A program made the translations under genes and the position numbers. A DNA stretch of 64,000 bases. It comes from Planococcus sp. CPCC 101016. GTDB taxonomy: Bacteria; Bacillota; Bacilli; Bacillales_A; Planococcaceae. Numbering within the stretch: the first letter of the stretch is position 1; the number at the start of each line of letters is the position of its first letter. The stretch lies in assembly GCF_007859295.1 (NCBI RefSeq), contig NZ_VOHB01000002.1:1551624-1615623 (forward strand), given 5' to 3'. The notes under the pieces are model-generated. The model was given only the letters and a program-made list of their open reading frames with translations, was not told where the DNA came from and did no database searches. Positions 9,399-17,030 of this stretch are shown here, piece after piece.

Positions 9399-10822
9399 AT
9401 CTAGATGAATTATTGTATTCGACCTATGGGTTTTCTTCGTTCCGGCCAGGACAACGTGAAATCATCGAGCGCGTATTAGCCGGTGAAGATGTCATCGCTC
9501 TGCTTCCGACGGGAATGGGGAAATCGATTTGCTATCAATTGCCGGCAAAAGTTTTACCGGACAGTGTTCTAATCGTTTCTCCTTTATTGTCATTGATGCA
9601 AGATCAAGTAGCGCAATTAAAAAAAATGGGTGAAAAATCAGTTGTCGCTATCAATTCATTTTTAAAGCCGGAAGATAAAGAGAAAATCTGGAGCAAGCTA
9701 CATTCATATAAGTTTATTTTCATATCCCCGGAAATGCTTGTACAACCTTTTGTTAAACAAAAGCTGCAGCAAATACGAATCTCTCTCCTTGTAGCAGATG
9801 AAGCGCATTGCATCTCCCAATGGGGCTTCGATTTCAGACCAGATTACCTGCGTATATCTGAGATTCTGCCATCCTTGAGATTTCCGCAGGTTTTGGCGTT
9901 GACTGCAACGGCTACCGATAAAGTGACGGAAGAGATTAAAGAATATTTAGCTTTGGAAGAACCGTATGTATATTGCCATCCGATGGATCGAAAAAACATA
10001 GTTTACGACACAAAGAAATTTGAAGACGGAAGGGAAAAAATCGGTTTTTTAAAAGACTTTGTTTTAAAATTCAATGGTCCCGGCATTATTTATGCTGGAA
10101 CCAGAAAAAAGTCCCAGGAATTGTCTTTGCTTTTGACTGAACTCGGAATTTCTTCCGCATTCTATCATGGGGGAATGGAACATCAAGACCGTGTATTTGT
10201 CCAACAGCAATTCCAGAATGGGGAGCTGCAGTGGATCTGTTCAACCAATGCTTTCGGGATGGGTGTTCATATTCCTAATATCCGGCATGTTATCCATTTC
10301 CAATTGCCGACATCAATTGAAGGATATGTTCAGGAAGTGGGCAGAGCCGGAAGAGATGGAAAGCCGGCTTTGGCTACACTGCTCTATGCTCAAGGAGATG
10401 AAGGATTGCTTGAAAGCCTGGTCATGGATGACTTGCCGACCCAGCATGAAATTGAAGAGGTTTTCCGCCATGGCGCTGGAGCCACGCATCTGATTGATCA
10501 AGGGATTGTCAGGGAAACTGCATTTCGAGTAGTTTCTTATTGGATTACCAAACTGCCGTTGGAAGGTGTTGTAAGGCAGATCGAACAGCTGAGGATTGGC
10601 AAGCGCCATCAGGCAGCAAAGATAAAAGAATTGATTTCTCGTCAGCAATGTTTGCGGAAGTATATTGTCGAAAGCTTTGACCAGCAGCTTAGTGAAAAAC
10701 CAAAAAACTGCTGTATCCTGGACGGGATTGATTACAGTAATTTCGAAGCTTTTTCACAGCCACAAGAAAAACGATTGCCCCTTGAATGGCAAGACCGTTT
10801 ACGTGTAATATTACCTATATAA
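9395..10822 (+). CDS. recS: RecQ-type ATP-dependent DNA helicase (RecS-like)
   Basis: Superfamily 2 helicase of the RecQ family, 3'-5' unwinding in repair and replication-fork processing. It is 475 residues: motif 0 FSSFRPGQREII, Walker A LLPTGMGKS (K43), DEAH at 135-138 with the RecQ aromatic loop ISQWGFDFRPDY, SALTATAT-like motif III, and motif VI QEVGRAGRDG. HRDC is missing and the zinc-binding region is degenerate (QQCLRKY... then NCC..D), so this is the short RecS type. It starts at an ATG overlapping the ypbB stop, and ypbB may provide the helix-turn-helix domain in trans. Confidence 0.92.
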   Translation: MNLDELLYSTYGFSSFRPGQREIIERVLAGEDVIALLPTGMGKSICYQLPAKVLPDSVLIVSPLLSLMQDQVAQLKKMGEKSVVAINSFLKPEDKEKIWSKLHSYKFIFISPEMLVQPFVKQKLQQIRISLLVADEAHCISQWGFDFRPDYLRISEILPSLRFPQVLALTATATDKVTEEIKEYLALEEPYVYCHPMDRKNIVYDTKKFEDGREKIGFLKDFVLKFNGPGIIYAGTRKKSQELSLLLTELGISSAFYHGGMEHQDRVFVQQQFQNGELQWICSTNAFGMGVHIPNIRHVIHFQLPTSIEGYVQEVGRAGRDGKPALATLLYAQGDEGLLESLVMDDLPTQHEIEEVFRHGAGATHLIDQGIVRETAFRVVSYWITKLPLEGVVRQIEQLRIGKRHQAAKIKELISRQQCLRKYIVESFDQQLSEKPKNCCILDGIDYSNFEAFSQPQEKRLPLEWQDRLRVILPI

Positions 10823-10901
10823 GAATCTCATTAACTGTCATTTACAAATGAGCCTTTTTTCGTCATAATAGATATATTAGTACAGATAGGGGTAGTCATG
10901 T

Positions 10902-11702
10902 ATGGGGAATAATAGTTATCATGAGTCGATTGAGAAGAATCGACAGGAAATATCGGTGGACAAAAACTCGTCGTTGTCCAGAGCAGCTCAAAGACAGGCA
11001 CAAAAGCCTAAAGCTAAGAAAAGCAAAAGCCTATTGATGCCTGCGTTATTTTTTATATTCATTTTAATTCCGGTTTCTTTACTGATTTATGTAGCTTTTT
11101 TATTCGAACCCGATGATTCATTGACAGCCAAACCCGCAGAAAATGAAGTAAGCTTTGAGATGAACCCACAACCCTCCGATACTTCTGTTGCTGCGGCAGA
11201 AAAAGAAGAAAAAGAAAAAGAAGCGGCAGAAAAAGATAAGGCTGCGGCAGAAAAAGAAGCTGCTGAAATAAAAGAGGCTGAAAAAGCAGCGGCGGAAGCT
11301 TCCGCAAAAGCAGAACAAAAAGCTAACGAGGAAGCTAAGGCGAAAGCCGATGCAGAAGCAAAAGCTGCGGAAGCAGAAGCCCAGGCAAAAGCCGATGCAG
11401 AAGCGAAAGCAAAAGCCGATGCAGAAGCAAAATCGAAAGCCGATGCAGAAGCAAAAGCACTAGCCGATGCACAAGCAAAAAAAGATGCAGAAGCAAAAGC
11501 CAAAGCAGAGGCTGAGAAAAAAGAAGAAACACCAAGCGCTTCCGGCAAGACTTACGTGGTAAAATCCAGTGAAACGCTTTACCGCATTGCGGTCAACAAT
11601 TACGGAGCAGCCGGGGCAGCTGCAGCAGTAGAAAAAATTAAGCAAGCTAATGGTCTAAGTTCAAACAGCATCAGTCCAGGCCAAACTTTAATTTTGCCAT
11701 AA
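10902..11702 (+). CDS. ypbE: LysM-domain membrane protein with Ala/Lys/Glu rod (YpbE-like)
   Basis: Single-pass envelope protein of 266 residues. A basic cytoplasmic N terminus (about 1-45) is followed by one membrane span (about 46-68), then roughly 110 residues rich in Ala, Lys, Glu and Asp with repeats such as KADAEAKA, and a C-terminal LysM domain (TYVVKSSETLYRIAVNNYG ... ISPGQTLILP) that should bind peptidoglycan. The middle is probably a long helix or coiled coil reaching into the wall. Gene order matches ypbE after recS. A long open frame on the opposite strand over the repeat region is a composition artefact. Confidence 0.85.
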   Translation: MGNNSYHESIEKNRQEISVDKNSSLSRAAQRQAQKPKAKKSKSLLMPALFFIFILIPVSLLIYVAFLFEPDDSLTAKPAENEVSFEMNPQPSDTSVAAAEKEEKEKEAAEKDKAAAEKEAAEIKEAEKAAAEASAKAEQKANEEAKAKADAEAKAAEAEAQAKADAEAKAKADAEAKSKADAEAKALADAQAKKDAEAKAKAEAEKKEETPSASGKTYVVKSSETLYRIAVNNYGAAGAAAAVEKIKQANGLSSNSISPGQTLILP

Positions 11703-11771
11703 AGCATTTTATTGCTTAGCAGGCACGTAAAAAGGGAATGAAAGTGAAAGATCAGAAAGTGAGGTTAGCAG

Positions 11772-12404
11772 ATGTTTGTCAAAAGCGTTATGGTCAAAAG
11801 AGAAAAATGTTTTACGATTAAAATGGACGATTCTGTGCAAATCGGCTTTGACTTATTGGAAAAGCATTCAATTGATGCATTGCCGGTAGTAGAAGGAACT
11901 GAATATAAGGGCATCTTTACTTGGTTTTATGCTTATCGTGCATTCTTCCACTCAGGAAAGTCGAAAGAAGAGTTCATCAGTTCGACGAAAGTCAGCGATG
12001 TGATCGTAAATGAAGATGTTCATTTAAATATTAACGATGTGTATGAAAAAGCATTGGTTGAATTAAATGACTTTCCAATTATTGCAGTGGTGGAAGGCAA
12101 CCAATTTCTAGGAATCGTCACCCGCTTTGATATTGTCAACCAATTGCAGAGTGCATTTGGGATGAACAAACCGGGCTACCGCATTACCTTTACTTCTGTT
12201 GAATCAGAAGGCCGTATTGGTCGATTGGGAGAAATCATCGAAAAATACAAGGAATCAGTCATTTCTCTTGTGACGTTTGATGAAACGAATAAAATGGTGC
12301 GCCGCATCGTTCTGAAGATTAAAAAGAAAGATAATGTTAATCGTTTTGTAAAAGAGCTGGAGAAATCCGGTTTTCGTGTATTGGACATTGCAGAAGATCA
12401 ATAG
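11772..12404 (+). CDS. CBS-pair plus ACT-like domain protein (AcuB-like)
   Basis: A 210-residue protein with two CBS motifs (about 1-130; DALPVVEGTEYKGIFTWF and FPIIAVVEGNQFLGIVTRFDI) followed by an ACT-like region (about 135-205; GRIGRLGEIIEKYKESVISLV). This is the AcuB layout of Bacillus, a presumed adenosyl-ligand sensor. AGTGAGG lies eight bases before the ATG. It is flanked by a strong terminator. The ligand and target are unknown; calling it AcuB itself would be too specific because the gene place differs. Confidence 0.75.
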   Translation: MFVKSVMVKREKCFTIKMDDSVQIGFDLLEKHSIDALPVVEGTEYKGIFTWFYAYRAFFHSGKSKEEFISSTKVSDVIVNEDVHLNINDVYEKALVELNDFPIIAVVEGNQFLGIVTRFDIVNQLQSAFGMNKPGYRITFTSVESEGRIGRLGEIIEKYKESVISLVTFDETNKMVRRIVLKIKKKDNVNRFVKELEKSGFRVLDIAEDQ

Positions 12405-12411
12405 CAGAATA

Positions 12412-12450
12412 AGAAGAAAAAGCATAAGCCTCGCTTATGTTTTTTCTTCT
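12412..12450 (+). terminator. Terminator after the CBS-ACT gene
   Basis: A long stem (AGAAGAAAAAGCATAAG with CTTATGTTTTTTCTTCT, one wobble) around loop CCTCG, with T runs on the downstream arm and after it. Confidence 0.85.
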
Positions 12451-12469
12451 TTTTGGAAGGAAGCTCTAA

Positions 12470-13231
12470 ATGAAGTATTTTATTCGCATCGGCCTTGCAG
12501 CTTTGGCGCTGCTACTTTTTATGCTACGAAACGCCTTTTCGGAAAAACTGGTGCAGACAAGTTTGGAATTACGTGCCGAAAAGCCTTTTAAACCATTTCG
12601 ACTTCTGTTTATTGCTGATGTCCACAGAAGAGTCATCAAACCCGCTGCAATCGATTTTTCAGTGGATGTTATTGTAATCGGAGGTGACCTGGTCGAAAAA
12701 GGTGTACCGCTTGATCGGGTTGCAGAAAATATTAAAACTTTAACGAAGCGTGCTCCTGTTTATTTTATCTGGGGCAATAATGACCGGGAAGTTGATGAAA
12801 ACTCTCTCAGAAAAATCTTTGAGCAGTACGGGGTCGTTCTGCTGGAGGATCAATCAGTGCCGTTGTTTAACCACGAAAACCTCAGATTGGTAGGGCTCGA
12901 CCATTTTGCTTATAAACCTGACGGGTTTGAAAATGCATTTAAAGATGTGAATGAAAGTGATACGGTGTTGTTTGTTTCACACACGCCATTTGATTTTTGG
13001 AAAGTAAAAGAAAAGTACTCAGCAGATCTTTTACTTGCGGGGCATACGCATGGCGGCCAAATTCGTGTTGGACCTTTCGGTTTATTTAAAAAAGGTTCTA
13101 TGGTAGTTAAAGAGGATCGGGTTGAATTGATCAGCAATGGTTTTGGAACCACGACTTTGCATCTTCGTCTGGGGGCTCCGGCAGAATACCATCTGCTGAC
13201 TATTCATCCTAAAACAAAAATGCCAGAATAA
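12470..13231 (+). CDS. ypbG: Metallophosphoesterase, membrane-anchored (YpbG-like)
   Basis: Calcineurin-like phosphoesterase of 253 residues. An N-terminal hydrophobic anchor (about 5-20) precedes the two-metal active site motifs in order: LLFIADVHR, VIGGDLVEKG, WGNNDRE, LFVSHTP and LLAGHTHGGQ. Substrate is unknown. The start follows GGAAGG 13 bases upstream. In B. subtilis ypbG lies in the same neighbourhood. No partner gene overlaps; it is flanked by a terminator upstream and a candidate promoter downstream. Confidence 0.87.
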   Translation: MKYFIRIGLAALALLLFMLRNAFSEKLVQTSLELRAEKPFKPFRLLFIADVHRRVIKPAAIDFSVDVIVIGGDLVEKGVPLDRVAENIKTLTKRAPVYFIWGNNDREVDENSLRKIFEQYGVVLLEDQSVPLFNHENLRLVGLDHFAYKPDGFENAFKDVNESDTVLFVSHTPFDFWKVKEKYSADLLLAGHTHGGQIRVGPFGLFKKGSMVVKEDRVELISNGFGTTTLHLRLGAPAEYHLLTIHPKTKMPE

Positions 13232-13234
13232 TAT

Positions 13235-13264
13235 TTGTCACAAACCTGATCCATCCTTTATGCT
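13235..13264 (+). promoter_or_regulatory. Candidate sigma-A promoter of ypdA
   Basis: TTGTCA and TATGCT are spaced by 18 bases, 36 bases before the ypdA ATG, in a gap starting just after the phosphoesterase stop. Confidence 0.5.
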
Positions 13265-13299
13265 TAAGATAAGGATCAAGTACAGGAGATGTTTAGTAG

Positions 13300-14268
13300 A
13301 TGGAATATGTAGATGCCCTTATTATTGGTGGCGGTCCTTGCGGCTTATCGGCTGCCATCGAGTTGAAAAAGATTGGATTGCATCCGGTAGTAATCGAAAA
13401 AGGTAATATCGTCAATGCAATATTCAATTACCCGACGCATCAAACTTTTTTTAGCACGAGCGAAAAGTTGTCAATTGGCGACGTGCCTTTTATCATAGAG
13501 GGGCGTAAACCGAAGCGTAATCAGGCGCTGGTCTATTACCGGGAAGTTGTCAAACGGAGTGGTATTGAAGTTCGCCCATTTGAAACAGTGGAGCAGGTAG
13601 AGAAGGACGGGATGTTTACTGTAACCACTTCAAAAGGCCGGTACCAGGCAAAATACGTCATTGCGGCTACCGGTTATTACGATCAGCCCAACGCACTGGA
13701 AGTAGAAGGCGCAAATTTGCCGAAAGTGATGCATTATTTTAAGGAAGGACATCCTTATTTTGATCAGGATGTACTAATTATTGGTGGCAAGAACTCTGCT
13801 GTCGATGCTGCTTTGGAATTGCATAAAGCTGGAAGCCGAGTGACGGTTTCCTATCATGGCACAAGCTATTCCAAAAGCATCAAACCTTGGATTCTGCCCG
13901 AATTTGATGGGTTGGTACGAAAAGGAGAGATTACAATGCTATTCGATTCTATGGTCGACAAGATTACAGACAGCAGTGTAGAACTAACGGTCAATGATCA
14001 AAAGGAAACCATACCGAATCACTTTGTCTTTGCGATGATCGGCTACCATCCGGATCATCATTTTTTAAGGTCGATGGGCATATCCATTGATCCGATTTCC
14101 GGAAGACCTTCTTTTAATGAAGAGTCGATGGAAACGGAGATTGATAATTTGTATATTGCGGGTGTAATTGCAGCAGGCAATAACGCGAACGAAATTTTTA
14201 TTGAAAATGGACGCTTTCATGGACAGCAAATTGCGGAAGCTATTGCAAAAAAAGAAAGCACAGTTTAA
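13300..14268 (+). CDS. ypdA: Bacillithiol-disulfide reductase YpdA (Bdr)
   Basis: FAD- and NADPH-dependent flavoprotein that reduces bacillithiol disulfide. It is 322 residues with an N-terminal FAD-binding motif GGGPCG, where C14 is the single cysteine known to be needed in this family. It lacks a CxxC pair, unlike thioredoxin reductase. A second Rossmann motif (LIIGGKNSAVDAALE) binds NADPH. The bacillithiol synthesis gene bshA is also in the window. Gene place matches B. subtilis ypdA. The stop codon lies inside the terminator hairpin. Confidence 0.9.
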   Translation: MEYVDALIIGGGPCGLSAAIELKKIGLHPVVIEKGNIVNAIFNYPTHQTFFSTSEKLSIGDVPFIIEGRKPKRNQALVYYREVVKRSGIEVRPFETVEQVEKDGMFTVTTSKGRYQAKYVIAATGYYDQPNALEVEGANLPKVMHYFKEGHPYFDQDVLIIGGKNSAVDAALELHKAGSRVTVSYHGTSYSKSIKPWILPEFDGLVRKGEITMLFDSMVDKITDSSVELTVNDQKETIPNHFVFAMIGYHPDHHFLRSMGISIDPISGRPSFNEESMETEIDNLYIAGVIAAGNNANEIFIENGRFHGQQIAEAIAKKESTV

Positions 14269-14287
14269 TTGTGCTTTCTTTTTTTGT
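14251..14287 (+). terminator. Terminator overlapping the ypdA stop
   Basis: AAAGAAAGCACA pairs with TGTGCTTTCTTT around GTTTAAT, followed by further T. The ypdA TAA is in the loop. Confidence 0.88.
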
Positions 14288-14337
14288 GCCATGGAAATTA
14301 AATCCTGAATATCTGGAATGGGAAAGGGAGTTTACTA

Positions 14338-15306
14338 ATGAAGAAAAAAGTATCACTGATTACAACGGGTGGAACTATCGCGAGCAGGGAAATTTCTAAC
14401 GGACTGTTAAAGTCCGGTGCAATTTCAGGAAAGGAATTGGCTGAACTTTGTCAGTTGCCTGAAGAAATTGAAGTCAAAGTAATCGACGTGTTTCAATTGC
14501 CAAGCATGCACATCGGCTTTGAGCAGATGTTGTCAGTAAGAGAAGCAATTTTTCAGGAATTACAGGATCCTGAAGTCGAAGGCATTGTTGTCACGCACGG
14601 AACAGATACACTTGAAGAAACGGCTTACTTTTTGGATCTGACAATTGATGACGACCGAACAGTAGTTATCACAGGCTCTCAGCGATCTCCTGAAGAAGTT
14701 GGAACAGACGTTTACTCAAATCTGCGTAATTCCATTTATGTAGCTGTGAATAGCAACCTGAGGGGGATAGGCGCAGTTGTCGTCTTTAACGAACGTATTT
14801 ACAGTGCTAAATACGTTAAAAAAGTACATTCCAGTAATCTTCAAGGCTTTGATTCGTTTGGACATGGCTATCTTGGGATTATTGACAACGACACAGTACG
14901 AGTCTATCAAAAACCGGTAATGCATGAAGTGCATAAAGTGGAGGGGCCGTTGCCGCGTGTTGATATCATCAAATGCCATTCAGGGCAGGATGGTTATTTA
15001 ATCGATATGCTAGTGAAGGGCCCTTCTAAAGGAATCGTTTTGGAGGCAGCTGGCAGAGGTCAAGTATCTCCATATATGGTAGAGGCGATTGACCACGCCG
15101 TGAGACAGGGAATCCCTGTCGTGTTGACGACTAGTGCTGAGGAAGGAAATGCTTATCCGGCTTACAGTTATCCGGGAAGCGCACACGACCTGTTGACTAG
15201 AGGCGTTATTTTGGGCAGCGACTACGACAGCAAAAAAGCACGTATTAAACTTGCTGTTTTACTATCTGCCAAAGAGGAATTGCTGGCAGATGCTTTTGAA
15301 CGGTAA
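14338..15306 (+). CDS. ansA: L-asparaginase
   Basis: Hydrolyses L-asparagine to aspartate and ammonia. It is 322 residues, normal for the bacterial type. The two signature sites are present: TTGGTIAS with nucleophile threonine at about T13, and THGTDTLEET at 86-95 with the second threonine and aspartate. No signal peptide is visible, suggesting a cytoplasmic enzyme. The start follows GGAAAGGGAG. In B. subtilis gudB is nearby instead; here asparaginase lies between ypdA and prsW. The symbol is given by function; the subtype is not resolved. Confidence 0.9.
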   Translation: MKKKVSLITTGGTIASREISNGLLKSGAISGKELAELCQLPEEIEVKVIDVFQLPSMHIGFEQMLSVREAIFQELQDPEVEGIVVTHGTDTLEETAYFLDLTIDDDRTVVITGSQRSPEEVGTDVYSNLRNSIYVAVNSNLRGIGAVVVFNERIYSAKYVKKVHSSNLQGFDSFGHGYLGIIDNDTVRVYQKPVMHEVHKVEGPLPRVDIIKCHSGQDGYLIDMLVKGPSKGIVLEAAGRGQVSPYMVEAIDHAVRQGIPVVLTTSAEEGNAYPAYSYPGSAHDLLTRGVILGSDYDSKKARIKLAVLLSAKEELLADAFER

Positions 15307-15354
15307 TCTATTGGCCTAATTGTGCAGGAAGGCTGAAAATAATGCAGTTAAACA

Positions 15355-15363
15355 TGATACAAT
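15355..15363 (+). promoter_or_regulatory. Extended -10 candidate before prsW
   Basis: TG-A-TACAAT, 30 bases before the prsW ATG, with no convincing -35 box. Confidence 0.42.
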
Positions 15364-15392
15364 TAATGTAATCCAAACAAAGGGGTACGCGT

Positions 15393-16088
15393 ATGATCAT
15401 TCTATTAACTGTAGCAATAGCCCCGAGTCTAGCGCTTTTCAGTTATTTATATTTGCGCGATCAATTTGCCGGTGAACCATCGAAACTGTTGTTTCAAAGT
15501 TTTCTTTACGGAGCTGTGCTGACGTTTCCGATTCTTTTTGTCCAATACGTATTCAAAGCTGAAGGCGTCTTTACTAGTGGTTTTACCCAAAACGTTCTGT
15601 TTTCCAGTGTGATTGAAGAGTTCTTCAAATGGCTGGTCATCCTGATTGCGGTTTACCGCCATGTCGATTTCGAAGATCCTTACGATGGAATCCTCTATGG
15701 AGCGAGTGTCTCGCTCGGATTCGCGACAGTCGAAAATATTCTATATTTACTGGAATTCGGCCTGCAAACTGCATTTATCCGTGCTTTTCTGCCGGTTTCT
15801 AGCCATGCACTTTTCGGAGTTGTCATGGGCTACTATTTCGGCAAAGCGAAGTTTACAAAAAGCAGCAGGCGCTTGCGATGGATTGTTTGGGCTATAGTGA
15901 GTTCGGTCATTCTCCACTTAGCCTATAACACCAGTCTGTATGTTTATGACAACATCATGTACGGAGCAATCCCATTTATGCTGTTTTTGTGGTGGTTCGG
16001 CCTTCGGAAAGTCAAACAGGCGCATCAGCTTTCCCTGACGCATTATCATGACCACAATTCGACCGTGCACTCAGGCGAAGTAAAATGA
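15393..16088 (+). CDS. prsW: Intramembrane glutamic protease PrsW
   Basis: Multi-pass membrane protease that starts degradation of the anti-sigma RsiW in B. subtilis. It is 231 residues with about seven hydrophobic segments. Conserved residues are present: E75-E76 in the EEFFKW motif with K79, E114 in ATVENILYL, and H175 in VILHLAYN. RBS AAGGGG precedes the ATG. B. subtilis prsW (ypdC) is at the same place beside ypdA. The only anti-sigma gene in the window is rsiX, so its substrate here is unknown. Confidence 0.92.
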   Translation: MIILLTVAIAPSLALFSYLYLRDQFAGEPSKLLFQSFLYGAVLTFPILFVQYVFKAEGVFTSGFTQNVLFSSVIEEFFKWLVILIAVYRHVDFEDPYDGILYGASVSLGFATVENILYLLEFGLQTAFIRAFLPVSSHALFGVVMGYYFGKAKFTKSSRRLRWIVWAIVSSVILHLAYNTSLYVYDNIMYGAIPFMLFLWWFGLRKVKQAHQLSLTHYHDHNSTVHSGEVK

Positions 16089-16100
16089 ATATTCGAAGAA

Positions 16101-16127
16101 AAGTCTTGTCTATGAAGGCTTTTTTTT
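16101..16127 (+). terminator. Terminator after prsW
   Basis: Short stem AAGTCT/AGGCTT with loop TGTCTATGA followed by eight T. Confidence 0.65.
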
Positions 16128-16151
16128 GTAGAAAAAAATAATTGATTTTAG

Positions 16152-16270
16152 TGGTAAAATAGGCTTTTACATAGCGGATAACAGAAAGGCTACCTCAATA
16201 ACTCATATTTACAAAGTTTACAAACCTTCTTAATAAAAGCTTTATCGGAATTCAATACCAGCTTTTTATT
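16152..16270 (+). other. Possible small untranslated transcript between prsW and cmk
   Basis: This gap has no open frame. It holds an extended -10 (TG-G-TAAAAT, 16152-16160) and, about 75 bases on, an inverted repeat AATAAAAGCT (16232-16241) / AGCTTTTTATT (16260-16270). That could be a short RNA with its terminator, or a dead leader. In B. subtilis sleB, ypeB and ypfA occupy this place. Support is weak. Confidence 0.25.
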
Positions 16271-16297
16271 TAATCTTTTGGCTATAGTGCCGCATAG

Positions 16298-16313
16298 GCG
16301 CTTGCGCTTTTCT
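16298..16313 (+). repeat. Remnant of the 121-bp hairpin repeat family
   Basis: GCGCTTGCGCTTTTCT is identical to the terminal 16 bases of the tandem array at 39663-39678. It lies just upstream of the cmk -10 (TG-T-TAAAAT, 16316-16324). Confidence 0.5.
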
Positions 16314-16354
16314 TATGTTAAAATATGATGAATACATATGATGAGGTGACTATT

Positions 16355-17029
16355 TTGACGAAACAGATACAAATAGCAATAGATGGACCGGCCGCTGCGG
16401 GAAAAAGTACGATAGCAAAAATCGTAGCAGAAAAACTTGGCTATGTTTACATAGACACCGGTGCCATGTATAGAGCTATTACATTAAAAGCCCTGACAGA
16501 AGGGATTAATATGGCGAGCAACGAAGAGGCAGGGAGCCTATTATCCGAAACGGAAATTGATTTGCAGCCGTCCATTGACGGACAGCTGGTATTTTTAGAT
16601 AAGCAAAATGTGACAGAAGCAATCCGTTCCCAGCATGTTACGAAAGCTGTATCGGAAATGGCAGCCCATGAACTGGTGCGGCTGCGTATGGTCGAGCTGC
16701 AGCAGCAACTGGCTGAAGGGCGCGGAGTCGTCATGGATGGCCGAGATATTGGAACACACGTCCTCCCGGAAGCGGCACTGAAAGTCTTTATGTCTGCATC
16801 GGTTGAAGAACGTGCAAGAAGAAGATTCGAAGAAAATAAAAAAAGAGGCATCTTGACTCCACTTGAAGAACTTCAGGAAGAAATTGCCAAACGGGATAAA
16901 ATGGACAGCGAACGAAAAGTGTCGCCGCTTCGAAAAGCAGACGATGCAGTTTTTTTAGATACAACTGACCTGACAATTGATCAGGCTGCACATAAAATAC
17001 TAAAACTGGCTGAAGAGAGGTTGGGGTAA
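16355..17029 (+). CDS. cmk: Cytidylate kinase (TTG start)
   Basis: Phosphorylates CMP and dCMP with ATP. It is 224 residues. P-loop GPAAAGKST at 11-19, DTGAMYRA, GRDIGTHVLP and the RRFEE region are present. The TTG at 16355 is chosen over the in-frame ATG ten codons upstream because GAGGTG lies seven bases before it and the product then begins MTKQIQIAIDGPAAAGKST, as in other Cmk proteins. plsC begins one base after the stop; cmk, plsC and ypfD are commonly clustered in Firmicutes. Confidence 0.94.
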   Translation: MTKQIQIAIDGPAAAGKSTIAKIVAEKLGYVYIDTGAMYRAITLKALTEGINMASNEEAGSLLSETEIDLQPSIDGQLVFLDKQNVTEAIRSQHVTKAVSEMAAHELVRLRMVELQQQLAEGRGVVMDGRDIGTHVLPEAALKVFMSASVEERARRRFEENKKRGILTPLEELQEEIAKRDKMDSERKVSPLRKADDAVFLDTTDLTIDQAAHKILKLAEERLG

Positions 17030-17030
17030 A

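Noticed and set aside
10823-10901. Terminator after recS
   Set aside because: Only a weak CTCATT/AATGAG pairing with a long loop precedes the T run; not strong enough to list.
11087-11548. A 153-codon Ala/Ser/Phe-rich frame on the minus strand opposite the LysM gene
   Set aside because: It is the mirror of the Ala/Lys/Glu repeat, with biased composition and no start signal.
11738-11830. Short frame starting ATGAAAGTGAAAGAT before the CBS gene
   Set aside because: It runs into the CBS gene in another frame, is under 35 codons and has no conserved features.
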